From: an uncultured Candidatus Melainabacteria bacterium
GTDB lineage: Bacteria > Cyanobacteriota > Vampirovibrionia > Gastranaerophilales > Gastranaerophilaceae
Assembly: GCA_937895785.1 (NCBI GenBank)
Contig: CALBKW010000005.1
Coordinates: forward strand, 1 to 27,771
Length of the DNA stretch: 27,771 nt
Direction of reading: 5' to 3'
Of this stretch, positions 1-7,951 are shown in pieces (position 1 is the first letter of the stretch; every line of letters begins with the position of its first letter). Position numbers and translations under genes: made by a program. Below the pieces are notes generated by a model. The model saw only the letters and a program-made list of their open reading frames with translations. It was not told where the DNA came from and ran no database searches.

Positions 1-737
1 TATTTTGTTCCGTGGTAACTTTCGTCAGGTTCTGTAAGTTCAGGGAATTTACCAGATTTAGCCCAGTCGAAGTTTCCACTATCAACAATTACGCCACCCA
101 TGGAAGTTCCGTGTCCGCAAATGTATTTTGTAAGTGAGTGGACTACAATATCAGCACCAAACTCAATTGGTCTACAAAGGTATGGTGATGGAATTGTGTT
201 ATCCACAATTAACGGAATATTGTGTTTGTGAGCTACGTGTGCAATGTTTTCAACGTCTGCTATCTTTAATGATGGATTGTTTAGCATTTCAACAAAAATG
301 CAACGAGTTTTGTCTGTAATTTGTGCTTCAAAGTCCTCTGCCTTGTCGCTTACCACAAAATGAGTGTTTATTCCTAACTTTCTAAGAGTTACGTTTAATA
401 AATTAACTGTTCCTCCATACATGCTTGTTGAAGCAACGATTTCGTCACCAGATTTTGCGATATTTAAAACTGCAATTAATGATGCTGATTGCCCAGATGA
501 TACAGCTAATGCGCCAACTCCGCCTTCTAACATTGCTAAACGCTCTTCTAGAGTGTTTGTTGTCGGATTAGAAAGTCTTGTATAGATGTCACCGCTTGCC
601 TTCAAGTCGAATAAATCGGCTGCATACTGAACATTATCAAAACTAAATGCCGTAGTTTGATAAATAGGTACTGGAGGCGTATTCCTGTTTTCTTCAGGTT
701 TATGAGCGCCTTGAACACAAATTGTATCGAATTTCAT
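1..737 (-). CDS. metY: O-acetylhomoserine sulfhydrylase (MetY-like), partial at the window edge
   Basis: PLP enzyme of the Cys/Met metabolism family, which makes homocysteine from O-acetylhomoserine and sulfide in methionine synthesis. I translated it from the ATG at 737; about 245 residues are present and the C-terminus lies beyond base 1. Seen: the family start MKFDTICVQGAHKPEENRN, then PPVPIYQTTAF, YTRLSNPTTNTLEERLA, and the PLP-lysine segment HSLTKYICGHGTSMGG, with the lysine at about residue 204. The N-terminus and the NPT and HSLTK blocks fit MetY better than cystathionine gamma-synthase, although the family is close-knit. The start codon lies two bases after the stop of the Tic20-like gene, so it is probably the last visible gene of the rpiB operon. 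Its ribosome site is weak (AGAAATTAGAA), which suggests translational coupling. Confidence 0.85.
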   Translation of the reverse strand, partial: MKFDTICVQGAHKPEENRNTPPVPIYQTTAFSFDNVQYAADLFDLKASGDIYTRLSNPTTNTLEERLAMLEGGVGALAVSSGQSASLIAVLNIAKSGDEIVASTSMYGGTVNLLNVTLRKLGINTHFVVSDKAEDFEAQITDKTRCIFVEMLNNPSLKIADVENIAHVAHKHNIPLIVDNTIPSPYLCRPIEFGADIVVHSLTKYICGHGTSMGGVIVDSGNFDWAKSGKFPELTEPDESYHGTK

Positions 738-739
738 TT

Positions 740-1159
740 CTAATTTCTCACATTCATTTTAATAATATCTGAAATCCAAGGAAGATAACTATATCGACCT
801 TGCATAGAAGTTACTACTAAGTAAATCATTAATGTATATATTAAAATTTGTATAATAGATATTCCAAATAAAACAGGAGCATTCAATAGGTATGCAACCA
901 TTAAAACAAGATTGTTTACGAATGGAACATAACTGATAATTGCGCCTAACATTCCAAGCAATTGACACAATAAAAAGTATGCAATAGCTAGAAAAATTGA
1001 TTGAAAAATATGATATTTCATAAATGGTCTAACTCTTGATTTTGTAAAAATACCAAGCAAAAGCCAAATAAAACCAACGAATCCAGAAGTTATATAACTT
1101 AAAGCAGATACTAGTTTTTCTATAAAATAAGGTTTGTCGTATTTATTTGAACTATGCAT
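740..1159 (-). CDS. Tic20-family (Ycf60-like) integral membrane protein
   Basis: A 139-residue protein with about four hydrophobic segments (roughly residues 22-37, 50-70, 78-98 and 100-118). Two stretches resemble cyanobacterial and plastid Tic20: a segment reading FMKYHIFQSIFLAIAYFLL, like the FIRFN-MQA-LLDI helix of Tic20, and the end MQGRYSYLPWISDIIKMNVR, like the family ending 'GRYAEIPxISxAVYMQVR'. In chloroplasts Tic20 belongs to the inner-envelope protein import channel; the role of bacterial homologues is unknown. The gene starts inside the last codons of the TPR gene (8-base overlap) and is followed after two bases by metY, so it is translated in an operon. The family call rests on motifs recalled from memory. 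A generic DUF4870-like membrane protein is the alternative. Confidence 0.65.
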   Translation of the reverse strand: MHSSNKYDKPYFIEKLVSALSYITSGFVGFIWLLLGIFTKSRVRPFMKYHIFQSIFLAIAYFLLCQLLGMLGAIISYVPFVNNLVLMVAYLLNAPVLFGISIIQILIYTLMIYLVVTSMQGRYSYLPWISDIIKMNVRN

Positions 1160-2249
1160 TTTCTAGCAATTCTCCGCTTCTAAGTTCTACAATATAATCT
1201 TCTAGCAATTGAATGTAAACAAGCTTGTATTCATCGTTTTCAGGTACAAGGTTCACTGCAAATCTGTAAGATTTTAATGATTCCTCAATCTTGTTATCCA
1301 TATAATATGTATTCGCAATTAAAACGTGAATGCTTGCATCATCAGGGCTTAGAGCAAGTGCTTTGTTGTAGTATTCTAAAGCGCCTTCGTAATTTTTCAT
1401 ATTAGAATACATATTGCCAACTAAAATGTAAGCGTTCATTTGATCAGGGCACAACTCTATAGCTTTTTTATAAAGCTCTAAAGCGCCTTCGTTGTCTTTG
1501 AAGTCAGCCTTTGAAATTGCGTAACAGATATATGTTTTGTAGTTATCATCGTCAATTCCTAATGAAATATCAAAGAATTTGTAAGCATTTTCTTTGTCCT
1601 TCATTAATGAATAAGTATTTGCGATACAGATAATAACTGTCTTATTTGTAGGGTTTAGTTCATAAACTCTTAAATAATGTTTTAGTGCATTTTGATAATC
1701 AAAAAGTTTAAAGTAAATATTACCCAAATCAACCAACGCAGTCAAATTGTCAGGGTCTAGTGACAAAGCTTTTTCGTAATAAGCTTTTGATTCAACATAA
1801 TCTTCATAATCGTGATATAGCAAAGCGATTGCGTTATAAATTTCTGGGTTCAAGGCGTTGAAATCAATTGCTCTGTTATAGAAGTGAAGCGCTTTTGCGA
1901 AGTTTTTTAACTCAGCATAAGTATTACCCAAATTGAAATATACAAGATAATTTTGCGGATCAACTTCCATTGCTTTTTGGTAGTAGCCTAAAGCTTTTTT
2001 GTATTCTTTTTCAAAGAACCAAATGCTACCAAGATTTAACAAAGCTTGTGAATCGTTAGGATGAAGATTTAGCAAGCTTTCATAAACAGAGATGACTTTG
2101 TCGAACTTGTTATCCATAGCATAAAGTTTAGCCAATGCGTGATAATTATCAGCATTGCTAGGGTCTTGAGCCATAGCTAAAATGGTTGAGTTCAATTCTT
2201 GGTCAAGTTCTTGTTTTAGTTGTTCTTGGTTGATTTCTTTTTCGCTCAT
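1152..2249 (-). CDS. TPR-repeat protein, nine full repeats
   Basis: A 365-residue soluble protein made almost wholly of 34-residue tetratricopeptide repeats from about residue 34 to 345. Repeat starts include NADNYHALAKLY, DSQALLNLGSIW, NYLVYFNLGNTY, NPEIYNAIALLY, NLTALVDLGNIY, NKTVIICIANTY, NYKTYICYAISK, QMNAYILVGNMY and DASIHVLIANTY, with a degenerate tenth. The usual W/L-G-Y-A-F-A-P signature is clear. There is no signal peptide or membrane segment, so it is probably a cytoplasmic scaffold. The first 30 residues are Glu/Gln-rich and probably helical. It lies 44 bases after rsfS and overlaps the Tic20-like gene, so a partnership with that membrane protein is possible but unproven. No specific function can be assigned. 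Confidence 0.85.
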   Translation of the reverse strand: MSEKEINQEQLKQELDQELNSTILAMAQDPSNADNYHALAKLYAMDNKFDKVISVYESLLNLHPNDSQALLNLGSIWFFEKEYKKALGYYQKAMEVDPQNYLVYFNLGNTYAELKNFAKALHFYNRAIDFNALNPEIYNAIALLYHDYEDYVESKAYYEKALSLDPDNLTALVDLGNIYFKLFDYQNALKHYLRVYELNPTNKTVIICIANTYSLMKDKENAYKFFDISLGIDDDNYKTYICYAISKADFKDNEGALELYKKAIELCPDQMNAYILVGNMYSNMKNYEGALEYYNKALALSPDDASIHVLIANTYYMDNKIEESLKSYRFAVNLVPENDEYKLVYIQLLEDYIVELRSGELLENA

Positions 2250-2293
2250 AATTTTATTTTACCACATAAATTATTTTATCAAAAATGTTAACA

Positions 2294-2710
2294 TTAATCC
2301 TTGTAATCAGAGTATTCTTTAGATTCTTCCTTCCAAACTTCTTCTGTAACAACGCAAGCGTGATTCCAGAATTTTTCGATTGCATAAGTTTCTCGTTCAT
2401 CTCTGTGTAAAATGTGAACTACAACATCACCGTAATCGATTAAATTCCATCGGTTTTTCAAATCGTTTTCTTCACCATTTGGATATCTTTTGAATAGACC
2501 TTTAATTTTTTCTTTTACGTAAGAAGTTAAAGATTTTACTTGAGGAGTAGAATCTGCAGAACAGATTACAAAATAATCTGCAAGTGACGAAACTTGGCTA
2601 ATATTCAATACAGAAATATTTTTAGCAAGTTTGTCATCTAAAATTCTTGCGATAATGCAAGCGAATTTGTTTGAGTCAATTCTAATTTCTTCAATAGCGT
2701 TTTCTGTCAT
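2294..2710 (-). CDS. rsfS: Ribosomal silencing factor RsfS
   Basis: A 138-residue protein of the RsfS/Iojap/C7orf30 family, which binds ribosomal protein uL14 and blocks joining of the 30S and 50S subunits when nutrients are scarce. Family blocks seen: LADYFVICSADSTPQVKSLT (residues about 47-66), RWNLIDYGDVVVHILHRDER and YAIEKFW. The length is typical, with a short charged tail. The start codon overlaps the rpiB stop by one base (TAATG on the minus strand), so translation is probably coupled. In many bacteria rsfS lies near nadD; here it follows rpiB instead. Confidence 0.93.
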   Translation of the reverse strand: MTENAIEEIRIDSNKFACIIARILDDKLAKNISVLNISQVSSLADYFVICSADSTPQVKSLTSYVKEKIKGLFKRYPNGEENDLKNRWNLIDYGDVVVHILHRDERETYAIEKFWNHACVVTEEVWKEESKEYSDYKD

Positions 2711-3150
2711 TATTCTGCATCCAACATATCTACTCTACGTTGGTGTCTGCCACCTTCGTATTCACTGTGTAACCAAGTTTCAACGATATCAAGTGCTAAA
2801 GATTCACCTGTAATTCTTTCGCCTAGGCAAAGAACGTTAGCATCGTTGTGTAATCTTGAAAGCATTGCTGAATAAGGTTCGTGAGCCAAAACTGCTCTAA
2901 CACCTTTAACTTTGTTTGCAGCGATTGAAACACCGATACCAGAACCACAACAAATGATTCCTCTTTCGTTTTCACCGTTTGCAACGCTTTTTGCAACTGC
3001 TTTTGCATATACTGGGTAATCACAAGATTCTGTTGAGTGAGTACCGTAATCAGTTACTTCATAACCTTTTTCTTTTAAAAATTCTGCGATTTTGTTTTTT
3101 AAATTTACGCCTGCGTGGTCTGAGCCTACGCCAATTTTCTTGATTGTCAT
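2710..3150 (-). CDS. rpiB: Ribose-5-phosphate isomerase B
   Basis: Interconverts ribose-5-phosphate and ribulose-5-phosphate in the pentose phosphate pathway. The 146-residue protein shows the RpiB/LacAB signatures: VGSDHAGVNLKNKI at the N-terminus, the catalytic-loop cysteines in RGIICCGSGIGVSIAANK, RAVLAHEPYSAMLSRLHNDA and NVLCLGERITG. The length matches the family. It is the first gene of the minus-strand operon, with a strong ribosome site (GGAGGA, six bases before the ATG) and a good promoter 20-50 bases upstream. It is transcribed away from lysA. Confidence 0.95.
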   Translation of the reverse strand: MTIKKIGVGSDHAGVNLKNKIAEFLKEKGYEVTDYGTHSTESCDYPVYAKAVAKSVANGENERGIICCGSGIGVSIAANKVKGVRAVLAHEPYSAMLSRLHNDANVLCLGERITGESLALDIVETWLHSEYEGGRHQRRVDMLDAE

Positions 3151-3173
3151 TATTCCTCCGTGTGTTTTTTCTC

Positions 3174-3202
3174 ATTATACTAAATTCAAGACCTTTGCGC
3201 AA
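3174..3202 (-). promoter_or_regulatory. Sigma-70-type promoter of the rpiB operon
   Basis: On the minus strand, TTGCGC (3197-3202) is followed after 17 bases by a perfect TATAAT (3174-3179). The predicted start near 3167 leaves a leader of about 17 bases containing GGAGGA. Confidence 0.7.
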
Positions 3203-3242
3203 CAGGGCAATGTTTTTTTACAAAATCTTAATATATTATTAT

Positions 3243-3271
3243 TTGCAATTTGCTTATTTATTGTTTAAAAT
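3243..3271 (+). promoter_or_regulatory. Sigma-70-type promoter of the lysA-cdaA-yitT operon
   Basis: TTGCAA (3243-3248), a 17-base spacer, then TAAAAT (3266-3271). The predicted start is near 3278, giving a very short leader with AAGGA just before the lysA ATG at 3290. It is divergent from the rpiB promoter; the two -35 boxes are about 40 bases apart. Confidence 0.65.
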
Positions 3272-3289
3272 AAACTAAAAGGATTTAAG

Positions 3290-4618
3290 ATGAAGAACAG
3301 CACCAATCAATCGATTAAACCAATAACAACACGCCGAAATGACTATGGATATTTAGAAATAGGTGGGTGTGATTTAACAGAATTGGCTAATAAATATGCA
3401 ACTCCGCTTTACGTAATTGACGAAGCCACTCTTAGAGCTGTTTGTAACGATTACAAAGATGCTTTTAAAGATTACGAAAAAGTTAATTTTATGTATGCTT
3501 CAAAAGCTCTTTGTACAAGTGCCATAACAAAAATTGTTGCGAGTGAAGGTTTTGGTTTTGATGTAGTTTCAGGTGGTGAAATCTATACTGTTTATAAAGC
3601 TGGCGTTGATATGAAAAAAGTTCTTTTCAATGGTAATAACAAAACTGTTGACGAACTTTCTTTGGCAATTGAAACTGGTGTTGGGCATATTTCTGTCGAC
3701 AATTTCTTAGAACTTACGATGTTGAATGAAATTGCAAAAAGTTATGGCAAAACAGTTGATATTTTTTTGCGTGTAACTCCTGCAATTGAATGTCATACAC
3801 ATGAATACATCAAGACAGGTAATTTAGATTCAAAATTCGGTTTTGATTTATCTCAAGTTGATGAAGCTATTGAACTTATTAAAGACGAGTATACAAATTT
3901 GAATTTGCGCGGTTTGCACGCTCATATAGGTTCTCAAATTTTTGAAACACAAGTTTATCACGACGAAATTGACATTTTGGTAACTGAACTTGTAAGAATT
4001 GAGAAAAAACACGGCGTAAAACTTGATGAAATAAATATTGGCGGAGGTTTAGGTGTAAAATATGTAGAAACAGATGTTCCACCTTCAACTCATAAAATAG
4101 CAGAGGTTATAATAAATTCCGTAAAATTGAGTTGTGAAAAACATAATGTCAACTATCCTACAATTTACTTAGAACCAGGGCGAAGCATAATTTCTACATC
4201 AGGTGTAACTCTTTATACAATCGGAAGTCAAAAACAAGTTCCAAACGGCAGAAAATATGTCGCGGTAGACGGAGGAATGGCGGATAATCCTCGTCCAAGT
4301 ATGTATCAAGCGGAATATACTGCTGAAATAGTTAATAAACCTGCGAATGAGGACTTGCAAAAGGTTACAATTTGTGGTCGTTATTGCGAATCAGGAGATG
4401 TGATAATAAAAAATATTGAATTACCAAATCCAGAAGCTGGAGATGTACTATGTGTCTACAACACAGGGGCTTACAATTACTCAATGGCAAGCAATTACAA
4501 CAGAACTCAAAAACCTGCTATGGTACTTGTAAATTCTGGTTTATCTGATATTATAGTAAAGAGAGAATCACTTGATGATTTGTTAGAACACGACGTTATA
4601 CCAAGTAGGCTAAAATAA
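3290..4618 (+). CDS. lysA: Diaminopimelate decarboxylase
   Basis: Converts meso-diaminopimelate to lysine with PLP, the last step of lysine synthesis, and thereby controls the mDAP pool used for peptidoglycan. The 442-residue protein has the fold III decarboxylase blocks: PLP lysine K72 in FMYASKALC, SEGFGFDVVSGGE, the LHAHIGSQI segment, NIGGGLGVKY, EPGRSI, and the C-terminal substrate motif GRYCESGDVI. The length is normal with a slightly extended N-terminus. Its stop overlaps the cdaA start by one base. I recall lysA-cdaA adjacency as a conserved order in cyanobacteria. Confidence 0.95.
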   Translation: MKNSTNQSIKPITTRRNDYGYLEIGGCDLTELANKYATPLYVIDEATLRAVCNDYKDAFKDYEKVNFMYASKALCTSAITKIVASEGFGFDVVSGGEIYTVYKAGVDMKKVLFNGNNKTVDELSLAIETGVGHISVDNFLELTMLNEIAKSYGKTVDIFLRVTPAIECHTHEYIKTGNLDSKFGFDLSQVDEAIELIKDEYTNLNLRGLHAHIGSQIFETQVYHDEIDILVTELVRIEKKHGVKLDEINIGGGLGVKYVETDVPPSTHKIAEVIINSVKLSCEKHNVNYPTIYLEPGRSIISTSGVTLYTIGSQKQVPNGRKYVAVDGGMADNPRPSMYQAEYTAEIVNKPANEDLQKVTICGRYCESGDVIIKNIELPNPEAGDVLCVYNTGAYNYSMASNYNRTQKPAMVLVNSGLSDIIVKRESLDDLLEHDVIPSRLK

Positions 4619-5526
4619 TGATAGATGAACTATTGTCACAATTTTATACTCAACTAAAAGCCATTGATTTGTCGTTCAATTGGTTAAATGTTGCAGAGGT
4701 TCTAATCATTGTTGCAACGATGTATGCGGTATACAGAAAGTTCATTAAGAACACTCAGGCTGAAAAGTTGGTTAAAGGTATTTTGTATCTTGCTTTAGCT
4801 TGGGCGTTTTCAGAAGTTTTGATTAAAATTGACCTTCGCATAATTGGTATGTTCATTCAAGCGCTTGTAACAATGATTGCGTTGAGCTTAATTGTAATTT
4901 TCCAGCCAGAATTGAGAAGATTTTTAGGCTACTTAGGTCAAGGTGGATTCTTCAATGAATTGATTACAAGTAAACACACACCTTTGGAAACAGAAGTTGA
5001 TGTTGTAAAAGAATTGATTGAATCTGTTAAATTTTTATCAAAAAATAAAATTGGTGCATTAATTGTGTTCCAAAATTCGATTGATACATCATCATTTTTT
5101 GATGTTGGAACAAAGATTGATGCAATAATTTCAACAGAATTGATTTTAACAATTTTCCACCCAAACACACCACTACACGATGGTGCAATGATTATTAAAG
5201 ACGGAAAAATTCATTCAGCAGGTGTTTTGTTACCTTTAACAGAAGACCCAAAACTTAGCTGGAGATACGGAACTCGTCATAGAGCTGCAATTGGTGTTAC
5301 AGAAATTAGTGATTGTGCTTGCTTGGTTGTTTCTGAAGAAACAGGCAGTGTTTCAGTTTCTTTAGACGGCTCACTTAAAAAGTACGATGACTTAGCTACA
5401 TTAAAACTTGATTTAGAAAACATTTTAGGAATTAAGAAAGAGTCAGATGTAACTAACAAAAAAACAATATTTAAAATAGACAATTTGATTACAATTAAAA
5501 AGAACGAACACGAGAATAAACAATAA
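4618..5526 (+). CDS. cdaA: Diadenylate cyclase, CdaA type (c-di-AMP synthase)
   Basis: Makes the second messenger c-di-AMP from two ATP; in many bacteria this controls potassium and osmolyte transport and cell-wall balance. The 302-residue protein has about three N-terminal membrane helices (within residues 22-100) and then a DAC (DisA_N) domain. Both catalytic motifs are intact: HDGA with D188, and RHR at 220-222 in TRHRAAIGVTE, followed by VVSEETGSVSVSLDG. The C-terminal 40 residues are Lys-rich and look like a tail. In Firmicutes cdaA is followed by cdaR (YbbR) and glmM; here it lies between lysA and yitT with one-base overlaps on both sides. No phosphodiesterase or c-di-AMP receptor is visible in the window. 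Confidence 0.95.
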   Translation: MIDELLSQFYTQLKAIDLSFNWLNVAEVLIIVATMYAVYRKFIKNTQAEKLVKGILYLALAWAFSEVLIKIDLRIIGMFIQALVTMIALSLIVIFQPELRRFLGYLGQGGFFNELITSKHTPLETEVDVVKELIESVKFLSKNKIGALIVFQNSIDTSSFFDVGTKIDAIISTELILTIFHPNTPLHDGAMIIKDGKIHSAGVLLPLTEDPKLSWRYGTRHRAAIGVTEISDCACLVVSEETGSVSVSLDGSLKKYDDLATLKLDLENILGIKKESDVTNKKTIFKIDNLITIKKNEHENKQ

Positions 5527-6410
5527 TGACAATATTTGCGAAAAAACAAAAGGTTCAACCAAAACCAAAAACAAAGTTAGAAATTGCCAAAGAAATTATT
5601 TTTAGAATGTTATTTATTACGCTAGGTGCATTAATTGCAGCGTTTGCATTGGAGGCTTTTTTACTTCCAAATAGCATTATTGACGGTGGCGTAATCGGTA
5701 TTTCTATGATGGTAAGTCATATCACAAAATGGAACTTAGGTTTGGTAATCTTTGTTTTGAACCTTCCATTCTTATTTTTGGCTTTGCAAAAAATGGGTAA
5801 AATGTTTGTATGCAACGTTTTGTTCGGCGTTGCAATGTTATCAATCTTTGTTAACTTAATTCACTTCCATATTACTGACGATAATCTTTTAGCAACAGTG
5901 TTTGGTGGTATGATTTTAGGTGCTGGGGTTGGTATTATTCTTAAAAACGAAGGTGCACTTGATGGAACAGAAATTTTATCAATAAGATTGGCTAAAAAAT
6001 TTGGTTTTTCTGTTGGTGAACTTATTATGTTCTTTAACGTATTTATTTATACTGCAGCAGGTTTCTTATACGGCTGGGATAGTGCAATGCTTTCAATCTT
6101 GACATATTTCATTGCCTACAAGGTTATTGATATTGTTCAAGAAGGTATGGATAGTTCAAAATCAGCATTAATCATTTCACAACATCCTAAAGAAATCGGT
6201 GATGCGATTATTAAAGAATTGGATATCAGTGTAACTTACCAAAAAGGTAAAGGTGGTTATTCAGGACAAGAAAAAACTATTATCTACTGTGTAATCAGCC
6301 GTTTGGAAGTTACAAAAATGAAGAAATTAATCCACTCAATTGACCCAGAAGCTTTCTTAGTTATACAAGAAGTTCACGAGGTTGAAGGTGTGAGAATTAA
6401 AAAGAAATAA
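5526..6410 (+). CDS. YitT-family membrane protein (DUF161 + DUF2179)
   Basis: A 294-residue protein with about five or six membrane helices between residues 25 and 195, including a Gly-rich stretch (GGMILGAGVGIILKNEGALD) characteristic of YitT proteins. A C-terminal cytoplasmic DUF2179 domain follows at about 205-290 (ALIISQHPKEIGDAI, then the VEGVRIKKK end). The family function is not established; some members are reported or suspected to be transporters. Its ATG overlaps the cdaA stop, so it is translationally coupled to the c-di-AMP synthase. This makes a c-di-AMP-linked transport role plausible, but that is inference. No clear terminator follows it. Confidence 0.88.
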   Translation: MTIFAKKQKVQPKPKTKLEIAKEIIFRMLFITLGALIAAFALEAFLLPNSIIDGGVIGISMMVSHITKWNLGLVIFVLNLPFLFLALQKMGKMFVCNVLFGVAMLSIFVNLIHFHITDDNLLATVFGGMILGAGVGIILKNEGALDGTEILSIRLAKKFGFSVGELIMFFNVFIYTAAGFLYGWDSAMLSILTYFIAYKVIDIVQEGMDSSKSALIISQHPKEIGDAIIKELDISVTYQKGKGGYSGQEKTIIYCVISRLEVTKMKKLIHSIDPEAFLVIQEVHEVEGVRIKKK

Positions 6411-6411
6411 C

Positions 6412-6438
6412 TAGACAATTACAAAAAATTGTTATAAT
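6412..6438 (+). promoter_or_regulatory. Promoter candidate for the 117-residue protein gene, with an inverted repeat in the spacer
   Basis: TAGACA (6412-6417) and a perfect TATAAT (6433-6438), with a short 15-base spacer. The spacer region contains an inverted repeat, ACAATT (6415-6420) and AATTGT (6427-6432), which could be a protein-binding site. It starts right after the yitT stop. Confidence 0.5.
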
Positions 6439-6469
6439 ATAAGTATTATCAACAAGGAGAAAGTTTAAA

Positions 6470-6823
6470 ATGGCAGGTAAAAACTCAGATACAATTCCAA
6501 TAGAGGTAAGCATCTTAACCGCTGACCACGATATTAAAGGAACTGTACACGTTTCAAAATATACAAACACGAATCGTGAATTGACAGATTTGTTAAATGA
6601 CAGAGAACGTCGTTTCTTGGCAGTTACAAATGCAGAAATTTATCCTAGAAATTCTGCTCAAGCTCCAAGAAGATACAATTTCCTAGAAATTCACATGGAT
6701 TATGTTTTAATGGTTCACCCATCAGCTCAAGCTGTGTTTAAGGAATCTGCAAAGGCTCAAGAAGATATTGCAAGATTTAGAGATTTAAGATTGAAATTAA
6801 ATCAAACAAAACCATTTAAGTAA
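6470..6823 (+). CDS. Small conserved protein, possibly DUF6812-like; function unknown
   Basis: A 117-residue soluble protein without signal peptide or membrane segment. The visible pattern is IKGTVHV, then LTDLLNDRERRFLAVTNAEIY, then a beta-rich stretch FLEIHMDYVLMVHP and a charged helical tail. This arrangement (a short beta protein with 'L.D.LN....FLAVT.AE.Y') resembles small uncharacterised families seen in cyanobacteria-related genomes, perhaps DUF6812, but I cannot confirm that without a search. It starts at ATG 6470 with AAGGAG ten bases upstream. It appears to be a single-gene unit, with its own promoter at 6412-6438 and a terminator at 6847-6869. I do not know its function. Confidence 0.8.
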   Translation: MAGKNSDTIPIEVSILTADHDIKGTVHVSKYTNTNRELTDLLNDRERRFLAVTNAEIYPRNSAQAPRRYNFLEIHMDYVLMVHPSAQAVFKESAKAQEDIARFRDLRLKLNQTKPFK

Positions 6824-6846
6824 AAAGAAATTCAAAATTTATAATT

Positions 6847-6869
6847 GCCTGAATTTAATTCAGGCTTTT
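6847..6869 (+). terminator. Rho-independent terminator after the 117-residue protein gene
   Basis: The arms GCCTGAATT (6847-6855) and AATTCAGGC (6857-6865) pair perfectly, with the middle bases forming a tight loop. A T-rich tail (TTTTATATTATATAT) follows. Confidence 0.8.
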
Positions 6870-6880
6870 ATATTATATAT

Positions 6881-6908
6881 CGTCATACCGCACTTGTTGC
6901 TGTATCTA
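6881..6908 (+). repeat. 28-base hairpin repeat, copy 1
   Basis: Member of a hairpin family with core GTCA-8-base arm-CTTGT-arm-TCT. The arms here are ATACCGCA and TGCTGTAT, with one mismatch. It is almost identical to the copy at 16409-16436, differing at two positions. It lies in the leader region of serA. Confidence 0.75.
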
Positions 6909-6916
6909 AAAAAGAA

Positions 6917-6940
6917 TGTAGGTCAGGCATTGCTTGACAA
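6917..6940 (+). repeat. Short repeat GTAGGTCAGG-ATTG, copy 1 (before serA)
   Basis: Contains GTAGGTCAGGCATTGC and a partly self-complementary TCAGGCATTGCTTGA. The same GTAGGTCAGG-ATTG core occurs at 14743-14760 before hcp. In both places it ends a few bases before an AAGGAG ribosome site. Confidence 0.55.
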
Positions 6941-6954
6941 TAAAAGGAGTAAAA

Positions 6955-7902
6955 ATGAAAGTATTAATTACAGATAAATGCCATGATAGAGCAAGAGAAA
7001 TTCTTTCAGAAATCGCAGAAGTAGACGTATTGCCTACAATGAGTGAAGATGAATATGTTGAAAATATTAATAAATATGATGCGGTAATGATTAGAAGTTC
7101 ATCAAGAATTACAAAAAGAATTATTGATACATCAACTCACTTAAAAATTGTTGGTAGAGCTGGTGTAGGTGTTGATAATATTGATGTAGAAGCAGCAACA
7201 GAAAAAGGAATTGTTGTTGTAAATTCTCCGAACGGAAATACAATGGCAGCCGCAGAGCATACTCTAGCAATGATGATGTCAATGGCAAGACACATTCCAG
7301 AAGCTTCAAAAAGATTGCATGAAGGTCATTGGGATAAAAAGAATTTAACAGGTGTTGAAATTTCTGGTAAAACACTTGGTGTAATCGGCTTGGGCAAAAT
7401 CGGTTCTCATGTTGCTAAAGTTGCAAAAGCAATGGGTATGAATATTGTTGTTTATGATCCATTTGCAAAAGAAGAAATTGTAAAAGAATTGAATGCAAAA
7501 TTAGTTAAAGATTTAAAAGACTTCTGGCATGAACCTGATTTTATTACAATTCATGTTCCAAAAACGAAAGAAACAGTTGATTTGGTTAATAAAGATACAA
7601 TTGCACAAATGAAAAAGGGCGTTAGAATTATTAACTGTGCCAGAGGTGGAGTTGTAAATGAGAAAGATTTACGTGAGGCTCTTGATAACGATTATGTAGC
7701 AGGTGCAGCTTTGGACGTGTTCTGTGACGAGAAAGACATTACAACATCACCACTTTATGGTTGTGAAAAGAATTTGGTAATGACACCTCACTTGGGTGCA
7801 ACAACTTATGAGGCACAAGTTAGAGTAGCAGAAGATGTTGCAACACAGATTAAAATTGTATTGCAAGGTGGAAAAACACCAAACGCAGTGAATAAAATAT
7901 AA
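6955..7902 (+). CDS. serA: D-3-phosphoglycerate dehydrogenase, short form
   Basis: NAD-dependent oxidation of 3-phosphoglycerate, the first step of serine synthesis. I chose ATG 6955 because AAAGGAG lies five bases before it; an in-frame TTG at 6934 would put that ribosome site inside the coding region. The resulting 315 residues show GRAGVGVDNID, the Rossmann motif GVIGLGKIGSHVAK, NCARGGVVNEK and the catalytic histidine region MTPHLGATTYEAQ. The protein ends at GGKTPNAVNKI. The intervening ASB and C-terminal ACT domains found in longer SerA are absent, so it probably lacks serine feedback through ACT. Another 2-hydroxyacid dehydrogenase is possible, but the PNAVN ending and DNID motif favour SerA. 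Confidence 0.9.
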   Translation: MKVLITDKCHDRAREILSEIAEVDVLPTMSEDEYVENINKYDAVMIRSSSRITKRIIDTSTHLKIVGRAGVGVDNIDVEAATEKGIVVVNSPNGNTMAAAEHTLAMMMSMARHIPEASKRLHEGHWDKKNLTGVEISGKTLGVIGLGKIGSHVAKVAKAMGMNIVVYDPFAKEEIVKELNAKLVKDLKDFWHEPDFITIHVPKTKETVDLVNKDTIAQMKKGVRIINCARGGVVNEKDLREALDNDYVAGAALDVFCDEKDITTSPLYGCEKNLVMTPHLGATTYEAQVRVAEDVATQIKIVLQGGKTPNAVNKI

Positions 7903-7951
7903 GTGTTTTGGTGAAACCTTCCAACAACAAACAAAATTTTTTCTTCCCCAC

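Noticed and set aside
6934..6954. TTG start that would lengthen SerA by seven residues
   Set aside because: AAAGGAG before ATG 6955 would then be inside the coding region; the family start MKVLITD fits ATG 6955.
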